This document shows, piece by piece, positions 1 to 5,172 of a DNA stretch of 8,258 nt. The number at the start of each line of letters is the position of its first letter. The stretch's first letter is position 1. The stretch is from contig USPH01000048.1 of the NCBI GenBank assembly GCA_900556515.1, positions 1 through 8,258 of the forward strand, given 5' to 3'. This DNA is from an uncultured Collinsella sp. Its GTDB lineage: Bacteria > Actinomycetota > Coriobacteriia > Coriobacteriales > Coriobacteriaceae. The notes below the pieces were generated by a model. The model did not search any database and was not told where the DNA came from. It saw only the letters and a program-made list of their open reading frames with translations. The translations under genes were made by a program, and so were the position numbers.

Positions 1-416
1 GCACCACCATGGTGCAGCTCGTCAAGATGCTGCGCAACGCCGGCGCCAAGGAGATTCATATCCGCATCAACTCGCCCGAGGTCATCTGGCCGTGCTTCTA
101 CGGTATCGATACCGACGTGCAGTCGCAGCTTATCAGCGCCAACAAGACGGTCGACGAGATTTGCGAGTATATCGGCGCCGATTCGCTGGCCTTCCTTTCG
201 GTCGAGGGCCTGCTTAAGGTCATGCCCAAGGGCGGTTACTGCGATGCGTGCTTTACCGGCCGCTACCCCGTGGCGATTCCCGAGAGCTTTGGCCGCGACA
301 AGTTCATGGAGGGCTTTAAGCCCCGCAACCTGGACAAGCCGCTGCACTTTGATGACGACGCCGTGGTCGAGAAATACGACGATCGCAGCTGGGAAGAGGA
401 ACACGGCGAGGCCTAA
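1..416 (+). CDS. purF: Amidophosphoribosyltransferase, C-terminal part (5' end outside window)
   Basis: First committed step of purine synthesis: PRPP plus glutamine gives 5-phosphoribosylamine, in the cytoplasm. Only the end of the phosphoribosyltransferase half is present. The frame is open to the window edge (codons from base 3), and its first residues, Gly(partial)-Thr-Thr, look like the end of the family's PRPP loop (VDDSIVRGTT), so the ATG at 9 is internal and not a start. Conserved blocks follow: RINSPEVIWPCFYGIDT, then GADSLAFLSVEGLLK, then CDACFTGRYP. The Cys at bases 93-95 and the CxxC at 240-251 match three of the four cysteines that bind the [4Fe-4S] cluster in Bacillus-type PurF, so this should be the iron-sulfur form. 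The acidic C-terminal tail ends at TAA 414-416. purM follows after 157 nt. Family assignment is very secure; cluster binding is inferred from the family. Confidence 0.96.
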   Translation, partial: TTMVQLVKMLRNAGAKEIHIRINSPEVIWPCFYGIDTDVQSQLISANKTVDEICEYIGADSLAFLSVEGLLKVMPKGGYCDACFTGRYPVAIPESFGRDKFMEGFKPRNLDKPLHFDDDAVVEKYDDRSWEEEHGEA

Positions 417-455
417 AACCTGCCAAAAAGGGACAGGTTTATTTTGGTAGGTTTT
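415..455. repeat. Inverted repeat after purF with GGGACAGGTTT loop
   Basis: Bases 415-428 pair with 442-455 over 14 positions with one G-U pair (422/448). The 13-nt loop carries GGGACAGGTTT (430-440). The stem overlaps the purF stop codon. It could act as a transcription terminator because the 3' arm ends in TTTT, but no U tract lies beyond it. The loop sequence recurs on the opposite strand at 3120-3130 (GGGGACAGGTT), so it is also listed here as a member of a dispersed intergenic family. Confidence 0.6.
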
Positions 456-477
456 ACCTGCTGTTTTGTTGATATGA

Positions 478-504
478 CGGCGCGCGTTGTTATGGCGCGC
501 GCCG
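478..504 (+). other. GC-rich hairpin in the purF-purM gap
   Basis: CGGCGCGCG (478-486) pairs perfectly with CGCGCGCCG (496-504) around a 9-nt loop. The 9-bp all-G/C stem should be very stable in RNA. No T run follows (GAAATGA), so it is not a canonical intrinsic terminator. It could slow polymerase, protect the 3' end of purF mRNA or form part of the purM leader. The function is not known from the sequence. Confidence 0.5.
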
Positions 505-524
505 AAATGAACGCAACTATGAGC

Positions 525-553
525 ACCGTTTGGCGCCCGGGCGGCGCCACGGT
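525..553 (+). other. Bulged hairpin just upstream of the purM ribosome binding site
   Basis: TGGCGCC (531-537) pairs with GGCGCCA (543-549) around a 5-nt loop. ACCG (525-528) extends the stem with CGGT (550-553), leaving a two-T bulge. The stem ends 7 nt before the purM Shine-Dalgarno GAGGAAGG (561-568), so it could affect ribosome loading. With the hairpin at 478-504 it makes a structured leader of about 75 nt. Any regulatory role is inference. Confidence 0.45.
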
Positions 554-573
554 AGTGGGAGAGGAAGGCTCAG

Positions 574-1677
574 ATGAGCGACAGCAAGCATGTGACGTAT
601 GAGGATGCCGGCGTCGATACCGCCGAGGGCGGCCGCGCCGTTGACGCTATTAAGCAGATGGTTAAGGACACCAACCGTCCCGAGGTCATCGGCGGCATCG
701 GTGGCTTTGGTGGCCTGTTCTCGGCTGCCGCGCTTAAGGATATGGAAGACCCGATTCTGATCAGCGGTACCGACGGCGTGGGCACCAAGCTCGTGCTCGC
801 CCAGATCATGGACCGTCACGAGACGGTGGGCCAGGACCTGGTTGCTATGTGCGTCAACGACATTCTGGCTTCGGGTGCCGAGCCGCTGTTCTTCCTGGAC
901 TACGTTGCCATCGGCCACATCGAGGCCGAGCACATGGCAAAGATCATCAAGGGTGTGGCCGACGGCTGCAAGCTCGCGGGCTGCGCGCTCGTGGGCGGCG
1001 AGATGGCCGAGCACCCCGGCGTCATGGCTCCTGCCGACTACGACCTTGCCGGATTTACCGTGGGCGTCGTCGACCGTCCCAAGATGCTCGACCCCGCGAA
1101 TGTCCGTCCCGGCGACGTGATCCTGGGCCTGCCTTCCACCGGCGTGCACTCCAACGGCTACTCGCTCGTGCGTAAGGTCATTGGCGTCGACGGTATTAAG
1201 CCGGGCACGCCCGAGGCCGCCGCTAAGGCCGAGGAGCTGAGCCGTCCGCTCGAGGAACTCGGCGGCGCATCGCTGGCAGACGCCCTGTTGGCCCCCACGC
1301 GCATCTATGTCAAGCCGATTCTGGAGCTGCTGCGCGGTGGCGCTCCGGTGCACGCCATCGCCCATATCACTGGCGGCGGTATTACCGAGAACCTCAACCG
1401 CGCGCTCGCCGACGACGTCGACGCCGTGGTCACCCGCAACGGCGCCGAGATGGGTTGGGACGTTCCGCCCGTCATCACCTACGTGTCGCGCCAGGCCGAG
1501 CTCGCGCCCAACGAGGCATGCAAGACCTTCAACATGGGCGTTGGCCTGTGCCTGATCGTCGCCCCCGAGGACGAGGCTGCCGTGACCGAGGCCCTGGTCG
1601 CGCTGGGAGAGAAGCCGTTCCGCGTGGGCGAGTGCGTCGAGGGCTCCGGTAAGGTCGTGTACTCCGATGAGCGCTAA
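574..1677 (+). CDS. purM: Phosphoribosylformylglycinamidine cyclo-ligase (AIR synthetase)
   Basis: Closes the imidazole ring in purine synthesis: FGAM plus ATP gives AIR, ADP and phosphate. The 367-residue protein is about 20 residues longer than typical bacterial PurM. Family blocks run in order: YEDAGVDTAEGGRAVD (9-24), GGIGGFGGLF (40-49), SGTDGVGTK (64-72), MCVNDILASGAEPLFFLDY (92-110), GGEMAEHPGVM (141-151), GLPSTGVHSNGYSLVR (185-200), TGGGITENLNR (266-276) and FNMGVGL (319-325). The extra length includes a segment around residues 205-235. The start at 574 is chosen because a strong GAGGAAGG lies 5 nt upstream and the N-terminus aligns with the family. The 3' end overlaps purN by 11 nt, which suggests translational coupling. 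The function is secure. Confidence 0.97.
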   Translation: MSDSKHVTYEDAGVDTAEGGRAVDAIKQMVKDTNRPEVIGGIGGFGGLFSAAALKDMEDPILISGTDGVGTKLVLAQIMDRHETVGQDLVAMCVNDILASGAEPLFFLDYVAIGHIEAEHMAKIIKGVADGCKLAGCALVGGEMAEHPGVMAPADYDLAGFTVGVVDRPKMLDPANVRPGDVILGLPSTGVHSNGYSLVRKVIGVDGIKPGTPEAAAKAEELSRPLEELGGASLADALLAPTRIYVKPILELLRGGAPVHAIAHITGGGITENLNRALADDVDAVVTRNGAEMGWDVPPVITYVSRQAELAPNEACKTFNMGVGLCLIVAPEDEAAVTEALVALGEKPFRVGECVEGSGKVVYSDER

Positions 1678-2368
1678 CGAGCAGATGGCTGCTGCCGCGA
1701 GCCTGGGCTTTGTGCCCTACACCCGTCCGACCGGCACCGATACGGCCGAGCCGCTCAAGATCGGTGTGCTCATCAGCGGTTCGGGTACCAACCTGCAGGC
1801 GCTGATCGACCTGATCGCCGCCGGCAAGCTCAACGCTTCGATTGAGCTTGTGGTGTCGAGCCGCCCTTCGGCTAAGGGTTTGCAGCGCGCTGAGCGCGCG
1901 GGCATCCAGACGCTCACGCTGTCCAAGGATGTCTACGCCGACCCCATCGCCGCTGACGAGATCATCGCGCACGAGCTTCTCGAGCGCGGCTGCGAGTATG
2001 TGGTCATGGCCGGCTACATGCGCATGGTGCACACGCCTCTGCTGGCGGCGTTTCCCAACCGCGTGGTCAATCTGCATCCGGCGCTGCTGCCGAGCTTTAC
2101 CGGTGCGCATGCGATTGACGATGCCTTTGCGCGCGGCGTCAAGGTGACCGGCGTGACCGTGCACTTTGCCAACGAGATTTACGACAACGGCCCCATCATC
2201 GCCCAGCGCGCGCTGGCTGTCGGGGAGGGCTGGGATGTCGACACGCTCGAGGAGCACATCCATGCGATTGAGCACGTGCTGTATCCCGAGGTCGTGCAAA
2301 TGCTCGCCGACGGCCGCGTCCACGTGCTGGAGAGCGGCAAGGTCGCAATTGACGCGCCTCGCGGCTAG
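1667..2368 (+). CDS. purN: Phosphoribosylglycinamide formyltransferase (GAR transformylase)
   Basis: Transfers a formyl group from 10-formyltetrahydrofolate to GAR, the third step of purine synthesis. The formyl-transferase fold starts near residue 31 (KIGVLISGSGTNLQALID). The catalytic Asn-His-Asp triad known from E. coli PurN is visible as N135 and H137 in VVNLHPALLPSF and D173 in YDNGPIIAQ. The 233-residue protein carries about 29 extra residues before the domain compared with E. coli PurN, with no recognisable motif. The ATG at 1667 lies inside the end of purM in another frame, so coupling is likely. An ATG at 1685 is a possible alternative start; neither has a strong ribosome binding site. 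The gene ends at TAG 2366-2368, just before a terminator. Confidence 0.96.
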   Translation: MSANEQMAAAASLGFVPYTRPTGTDTAEPLKIGVLISGSGTNLQALIDLIAAGKLNASIELVVSSRPSAKGLQRAERAGIQTLTLSKDVYADPIAADEIIAHELLERGCEYVVMAGYMRMVHTPLLAAFPNRVVNLHPALLPSFTGAHAIDDAFARGVKVTGVTVHFANEIYDNGPIIAQRALAVGEGWDVDTLEEHIHAIEHVLYPEVVQMLADGRVHVLESGKVAIDAPRG

Positions 2369-2398
2369 CGGCGCACAGTAGAATTTAGCCGAGTAGTC

Positions 2399-2442
2399 AG
2401 GGTGGTCATTGGCGCCAAGGCGCACGTGGCCACCCTTTGTTT
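2399..2442 (+). terminator. Probable intrinsic terminator of the purine operon
   Basis: AGGGTGG (2399-2405) pairs with CCACCCT (2430-2436). The stem can extend inward through TCA/TGG with G-U pairs, and the interior holds the palindrome TTGGCGCCAA. TTTGTTT follows (2436-2442). It lies 30 nt after the purN stop and is a good end point for the purF-M-N transcript. Confidence 0.7.
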
Positions 2443-2445
2443 GGG

Positions 2446-2506
2446 TAGTCACCTGCGACGTTCTTTAACGGCTAGTCATTTAAGAACGTCCCCGATGGCT
2501 AGGTGA
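2446..2506. repeat. Palindromic intergenic element with GGGGACGTTC core (minus strand)
   Basis: GACGTTCTTTAA (2457-2468) pairs with TTTAAGAACGTC (2479-2490) with one mismatch (11 of 12). An outer pair TCACCT (2449-2454) / AGGTGA (2501-2506) brackets it. The core GAACGTCCCC (2484-2493) is the exact reverse complement of GGGGACGTTC at 3006-3015. TAGTCA occurs at 2394, 2446 and 2473, and GGCTAG at 2470 and 2497. The outer right arm touches the ribosome binding region of the next gene (GAGAGG, 2507-2512), so a folded RNA could affect its translation. Confidence 0.6.
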
Positions 2507-2519
2507 GAGAGGTGAGCGC

Positions 2520-2984
2520 ATGGCGGATAACGAAGCGCTGTTTACGCCTGAGCTGGTGTTTTTTGATTGGGAGTGTGCGACGCCGGATGAGGTGTTTGCG
2601 CGGCTCGAGGGCGAGCTTGCTCCACGTGGCTACATTGCCGAGGGTTGGCTCGACGCCGTTCGCACGCGCGAGGATGCCTATCCCACGGGTCTTGCCATGC
2701 CGGCGGCAAACATTGCCATTCCGCATACCGATCCGGGGTTTGTGGCCAAGCCCTATATCGCGGTGGTGAAGCCCGCCGCGCCCGTGACATTTAACGCTAT
2801 GGCTGGCATGGGCGCTCCGGTGTCGGCGCAGATCGTCATTAATCTGGGCATCGCCGAGCCGGGAGGCCAGGTCGAAGCCCTGCAGGCGCTCATGAACATC
2901 TTTATGGACGCCGATGCCGCAGCCGACGTGCTCGGCCAGACCACGTCCCAGGGCATGGTCGACGCCATCCGCCGTCACTTCTAA
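2520..2984 (+). CDS. Stand-alone PTS EIIA protein, galactitol/fructose type
   Basis: The 154-residue product belongs to the PTS EIIA type 2 fold. In this family phospho-HPr phosphorylates a histidine, which passes the phosphate to a IIB domain. The expected active-site motif is present as NIAIPHTDP with H69, preceded by the YPTGLAMP block (55-62) typical of galactitol-like IIA proteins. The start is fixed by GAGAGG (2507-2512), 7 nt before the ATG. No IIB or IIC gene is in the window. The upstream neighbour ends in a terminator, and GGGGAC-type elements lie on both sides, so it is probably a single-gene unit. It may serve a transporter encoded elsewhere or have a regulatory role; substrate cannot be told. 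Confidence 0.88.
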   Translation: MADNEALFTPELVFFDWECATPDEVFARLEGELAPRGYIAEGWLDAVRTREDAYPTGLAMPAANIAIPHTDPGFVAKPYIAVVKPAAPVTFNAMAGMGAPVSAQIVINLGIAEPGGQVEALQALMNIFMDADAAADVLGQTTSQGMVDAIRRHF

Positions 2985-2995
2985 GGTGGGGCTGA

Positions 2996-3084
2996 GCCGG
3001 CACTTGGGGACGTTCCTTTTCTGCCGGCAGTTAGGGACAGTTCCCAAGTGTCGGCACATAAAGAACGTCCAACTGCCAAGTGCC
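2996..3084. repeat. Nested inverted repeats with GGGGAC cores, two alternative folds
   Basis: Fold 1 pairs 2996-3010 with 3041-3055 (15 positions, two G-U). Fold 2 reuses the same left arm: GGCACTTGG (2999-3007) pairs with CCAAGTGCC (3076-3084), and GGACGTTC (3008-3015) with GAACGTCC (3063-3070), leaving a 5-nt bulge. GGCAGTT (3026-3032) also pairs with AACTGCC (3071-3077), and CTGCCGGCAG (3021-3030) is itself a palindrome. The folds exclude each other. Fold 1 begins 12 nt after the EIIA stop and could also end that transcript, though no T run follows. Confidence 0.65.
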
Positions 3085-3088
3085 ACAT

Positions 3089-3140
3089 CTGTCCCCTTTG
3101 CACCAAAATGGTGCAGATTAACCTGTCCCCAATGCACCAA
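3089..3140. repeat. Direct repeat CTGTCCCC-NN-TGCACCAA with internal hairpins
   Basis: Bases 3089-3106 and 3123-3140 match at 16 of 18 positions. Between them TGGTGCA (3109-3115) can pair with TGCACCA on either side, at 3099-3105 or 3133-3139. On the minus strand each unit reads GGGGACAG, and the second reads GGGGACAGGTT, matching the loop of the element after purF. It lies immediately upstream of the presumed promoter region of the foldase gene. Confidence 0.6.
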
Positions 3141-3165
3141 GCGTGCCGCGGGGGCCGCGTTGTGA

Positions 3166-3171
3166 CACAAT
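3166..3171 (+). promoter_or_regulatory. Candidate -10 box for the foldase gene
   Basis: CACAAT resembles a -10 hexamer and ends 36 nt before the ATG at 3207, the same distance as TACAAT before the ABC transporter gene. No convincing -35 box is seen at 16-18 nt upstream. A promoter is expected here because the upstream gene is separated by 222 nt of repeat-rich DNA. TTGTGA (3160-3165) could instead serve as a -35 box. Confidence 0.3.
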
Positions 3172-3206
3172 GGCGTTTGTTCGATTCGTTATGCGAAAGG
3201 CCAACT

Positions 3207-4427
3207 ATGGCAAATAAGAAAAAGAACCCTGCGCCCGAGCCGACGCCCGAGCAGCAGGCTCGCGCTGCCTCCAGCTCTCGCAAGAAGCAGCGCAAGACGT
3301 ACGTGTCTAAGACCGTCAAGATCGTCCTGGTGGTCATCGGCGTGCTGGCGATGCTGCTTTCCGTCTCGGCGATGGCGTGCTCCGGCCTTATGTCGCAGGC
3401 CGAGGACACCTCGGGCTACAAGCTGACCGGCGGTGTTGCTGCAACTATCAACGGCACCAACCTCACCGAGGACACCGTGACCAAGCAGATCATGAGCATG
3501 CGCACGTCCTACGGCTACACCAAGGATAAGGATTGGGCGCAGTATCTGGTTGACAACGACCTCACGCCCAAGAAGTACCGCAAGCAACTCATCGACTCCT
3601 ACGCGCAGCAGATTCTGCTTCAACAGGCACAGAAGGAGAACGGCGTGACGGTGTCGGACGAGGAGGTCGAGAAGGCTTGGAAGGACGCGTGCAAGAGCGC
3701 GGGCGGCGCCAAGGCCTTTAAGAAGACCCTCAAGACCTACGGCTATACCGAGGACACCTACAAGGACTCACTCAAGGAGAGTCTGGCGCAGCAGAAACTC
3801 AAGGATGCCGTCGCGCCCACGAGCAAGCCCAAGGACAGCGAGATTGTCGATTACATCAACGAAAACCTGTCCAGCTACAACGACGCCCGCCGCTCGTCGA
3901 ACATCCTGATCAAGGTTGATTCTGACGCTTCCGACGAGGACAAGGCTGCCGCCAAGGCCAAGGCGCAGGAGTGCCTGGACAAGATCAACTCCGGTGAGCT
4001 GAGCTTTGAGGACGCCGTTGAGCAGTACTCCGAGGACACCGGTTCCAAGGAGAAGAAGGGCGATGTGGGCTGGGATAAGCTCACCACTTTCGTCGACAGC
4101 TACCAGACGGCGCTCGAGGGACTCAACAAGGGCGACGTGAGCGAAGTCGTCGAGTCGACCTATGGCTACCACATCATCAAGTGCACCGACTACTTCCATG
4201 TCGATAATCAGGTTGATGACATCAACCAGGTGCCCAAGGACATCAAAAAGTACGTCTCCAACGTGGTGAAGACGCAAGCGGCCAGCACCGCGTACAGCGA
4301 GTGGCTGGAGCAGTACAAGAAGGATGCCGACATCACCGTCAACCCCATGCCCAAGGACGTACCCTATAACGTGAGTCTGAAGGGCGTCACCAAGAGTTCG
4401 ACCGACGATTCGTCGAAGACTGAGTAA
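3207..4427 (+). CDS. Membrane-anchored parvulin-type peptidyl-prolyl isomerase (SurA/PrsA-like foldase)
   Basis: Likely helps exported proteins fold outside the membrane. The 406-residue protein has a basic, Lys/Pro-rich cytoplasmic tail (1-36), one hydrophobic segment (VKIVLVVIGVLAMLLSVSAM, 37-56), a SurA_N-like helical region (about 78-200) and a parvulin domain (about 229-328). The parvulin landmarks are SSNILIKVD, LSFEDAVEQYSED, GDVGWDK and VVESTYGYHIIKCTDY. A Cys at 58 follows the hydrophobic segment, but AMAC is not a good lipobox, so an uncleaved anchor is as likely as a lipoprotein. The start at 3207 is chosen because GAAAGG lies at 3195-3200 and the protein sense begins there. The frame runs open upstream to 3048, but through the repeat elements. 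Acidic, Ser/Lys-rich C-terminal tail. yqeY follows. Confidence 0.88.
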   Translation: MANKKKNPAPEPTPEQQARAASSSRKKQRKTYVSKTVKIVLVVIGVLAMLLSVSAMACSGLMSQAEDTSGYKLTGGVAATINGTNLTEDTVTKQIMSMRTSYGYTKDKDWAQYLVDNDLTPKKYRKQLIDSYAQQILLQQAQKENGVTVSDEEVEKAWKDACKSAGGAKAFKKTLKTYGYTEDTYKDSLKESLAQQKLKDAVAPTSKPKDSEIVDYINENLSSYNDARRSSNILIKVDSDASDEDKAAAKAKAQECLDKINSGELSFEDAVEQYSEDTGSKEKKGDVGWDKLTTFVDSYQTALEGLNKGDVSEVVESTYGYHIIKCTDYFHVDNQVDDINQVPKDIKKYVSNVVKTQAASTAYSEWLEQYKKDADITVNPMPKDVPYNVSLKGVTKSSTDDSSKTE

Positions 4428-4432
4428 CCATG

Positions 4433-4458
4433 GGGCGGTGCTCGCGTGAGTGCCGCCC
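4433..4458 (+). other. Hairpin between the foldase gene and yqeY
   Basis: GGGCGGTGCTC (4433-4443) pairs with GAGTGCCGCCC (4448-4458): 11 positions with two G-U pairs and a GCGT tetraloop. No T run follows (ACGCTATT). It sits 9 nt before the yqeY Shine-Dalgarno sequence. It could be a partial terminator or an mRNA processing/stability element that sets relative expression of the two genes. Confidence 0.5.
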
Positions 4459-4481
4459 ACGCTATTAGAGAGGATTTGCAG

Positions 4482-4925
4482 ATGACCAACGAAGAGCTGC
4501 AGAAAGAAATGATCGCGGCCATGAAGGCCAAGGACAAGGTTCGCCTGTCCATCATTCGCCAGGTCAAGGCCGAGGTGAAGAATATCGAGGTTAACGAGCG
4601 CCGCGATGTGACCGAGGAAGACGTCAACAGCATGATCAAGCGTCTGATCAAGCAGACGAGCGAGACGCTGGAGATGTCCATCAAGGCCGGCACCGACCAG
4701 GAGCGTACCGACAACCTGACCGAGCAGGTCAAGATTCTGGAGAGCCTGCTGCCCGCGCAGGTTTCGGGCGAGGAGCTCGAGGCCCTGATCGAGCAGGTCA
4801 TCGCCGAGCTGGGCGCTACTTCCAAGAAGCAGATGGGCCAGGTCATGGGAGCACTCGGCAAGGCCACCGGCGGCAACTTCGATAAGCCTGCCGCGGCAAA
4901 GATCGTCGGAGCAAAGCTGGCTTAA
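4482..4925 (+). CDS. yqeY: GatB/YqeY domain protein
   Basis: The 147-residue protein matches the free-standing YqeY family in length and layout. YqeY resembles the C-terminal tRNA-binding region of GatB, a subunit of the tRNA-dependent amidotransferase; the role of the stand-alone protein is poorly known. Landmarks are an N-terminal helix with the block AMKAKDKVRLSIIRQVKAEV (13-32), then LESLLPAQVSGEEL (86-99) and KKQMGQVMGALGKATGG (115-131). The ATG at 4482 is chosen because AGAGAGGA (4467-4474) lies 7 nt upstream and the N-terminus fits the family. A GTG at 4446 in the same frame would add 12 residues encoded by the hairpin and lacks a binding site. A strong terminator follows. Confidence 0.93.
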   Translation: MTNEELQKEMIAAMKAKDKVRLSIIRQVKAEVKNIEVNERRDVTEEDVNSMIKRLIKQTSETLEMSIKAGTDQERTDNLTEQVKILESLLPAQVSGEELEALIEQVIAELGATSKKQMGQVMGALGKATGGNFDKPAAAKIVGAKLA

Positions 4926-4951
4926 GGGCCGAGCGGTACATAGTTGATGTT

Positions 4952-4986
4952 AAGGGGACGTGACCATTGCGGTCGCGCCCCTTTTT
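4952..4986 (+). terminator. Rho-independent terminator after yqeY
   Basis: AAGGGG (4952-4957) and CGTGACC (4959-4965) pair with GGTCGCG (4971-4977) and CCCCTT (4978-4983). There is one bulged A (4958), one G-U pair and a 5-nt loop ATTGC. A run of five T (4982-4986) ends the structure. This is the clearest intrinsic terminator in the window and separates yqeY from the transporter operon. Confidence 0.9.
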
Positions 4987-5000
4987 GCTGGGCTGGGCAA

Positions 5001-5065
5001 TCATTGGGGACGGGCTTAAATGAGTGCCCAATGAGCGGGTACTCATTTAAGCCCGTCCCCAATGA
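5001..5065. repeat. Near-perfect 29-bp palindromic element with GGGGACGGGCTTA cores
   Basis: Bases 5001-5025 pair perfectly with 5041-5065. The stem continues with one G-U (5026/5040) and three G-C pairs (5027-5029 with 5037-5039), leaving a 7-nt loop. Each arm holds GGGGACGGGCTTA (5006-5018 on +, 5048-5060 on -), and each core is flanked by its own short inverted pair (TCATT/AATGA on the left, ACTCATT/AATGAGT on the right). CCCAATGAGNGGGT is directly repeated at 5027 and 5058. It starts 14 nt after the terminator T run, so it is not needed for termination. Confidence 0.85.
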
Positions 5066-5108
5066 GTGGGTTAAAGGTTGCGGGTTCTTTACGGGAATGT
5101 AGTGTGGG

Positions 5109-5137
5109 CTGCGGAAACGCGGTTCTTTCCGTACAAT
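5109..5137 (+). promoter_or_regulatory. Candidate promoter and overlapping operator of the ABC transporter operon
   Basis: TACAAT (5132-5137) is a good -10 box, 36 nt before the ATG. A weak -35 (CTGCGG, 5109-5114) lies 17 nt upstream. The dyad CGGAAA-N8-TTTCCG (5112-5131) fills the spacer and abuts the -10 box, the usual place for a repressor site. GGTTCTTT occurs inside it (5121-5128) and also at 5083-5090. The -10 box is fairly convincing; the operator role is inference. Confidence 0.45.
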
Positions 5138-5172
5138 AGTTCAACTCGTGTAAACGCAGGGAAGGGACATTC

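Noticed and set aside
469..496. Possible promoter TTGATA (469-474) with TATGGC (491-496) upstream of purM
   Set aside because: The -35 match is good but the -10 matches only three of six positions and overlaps the GC hairpin.
517..2452. Long minus-strand frames opposite purM and purN (517-1365 and 1529-2452)
   Set aside because: The + strand genes have full family motifs. The minus-strand products are His/Arg/Leu-rich with no recognisable fold, which fits antisense shadows of G/C-ending codons.
2996..3140. CRISPR array
   Set aside because: Repeat units are few, of unequal spacing and palindromic with shared arms. There are no regular unique spacers and no cas genes.
3048..3206. Upstream extension of the foldase reading frame to ATG 3048
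   Set aside because: The 53 extra codons run through the palindromic and direct repeats and would put Cys- and Arg-rich residues before the signal. The ATG at 3207 has a proper ribosome binding site.
3768..4460. 230-codon minus-strand frame opposite the foldase gene
   Set aside because: Hydrophobic low-complexity translation caused by the reverse complement of Lys/Asp/Glu-rich codons; no binding site or family resemblance.
4446..4481. GTG 4446 as the yqeY start
   Set aside because: The extra 12 codons lie in a hairpin, there is no Shine-Dalgarno sequence, and the ATG at 4482 has one at correct spacing.
4954..4959. GGGGAC inside the yqeY terminator as another copy of the dispersed element
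   Set aside because: It is fully explained as the left arm of an ordinary terminator, and the bases after the core (GTGACC) do not match the other copies.
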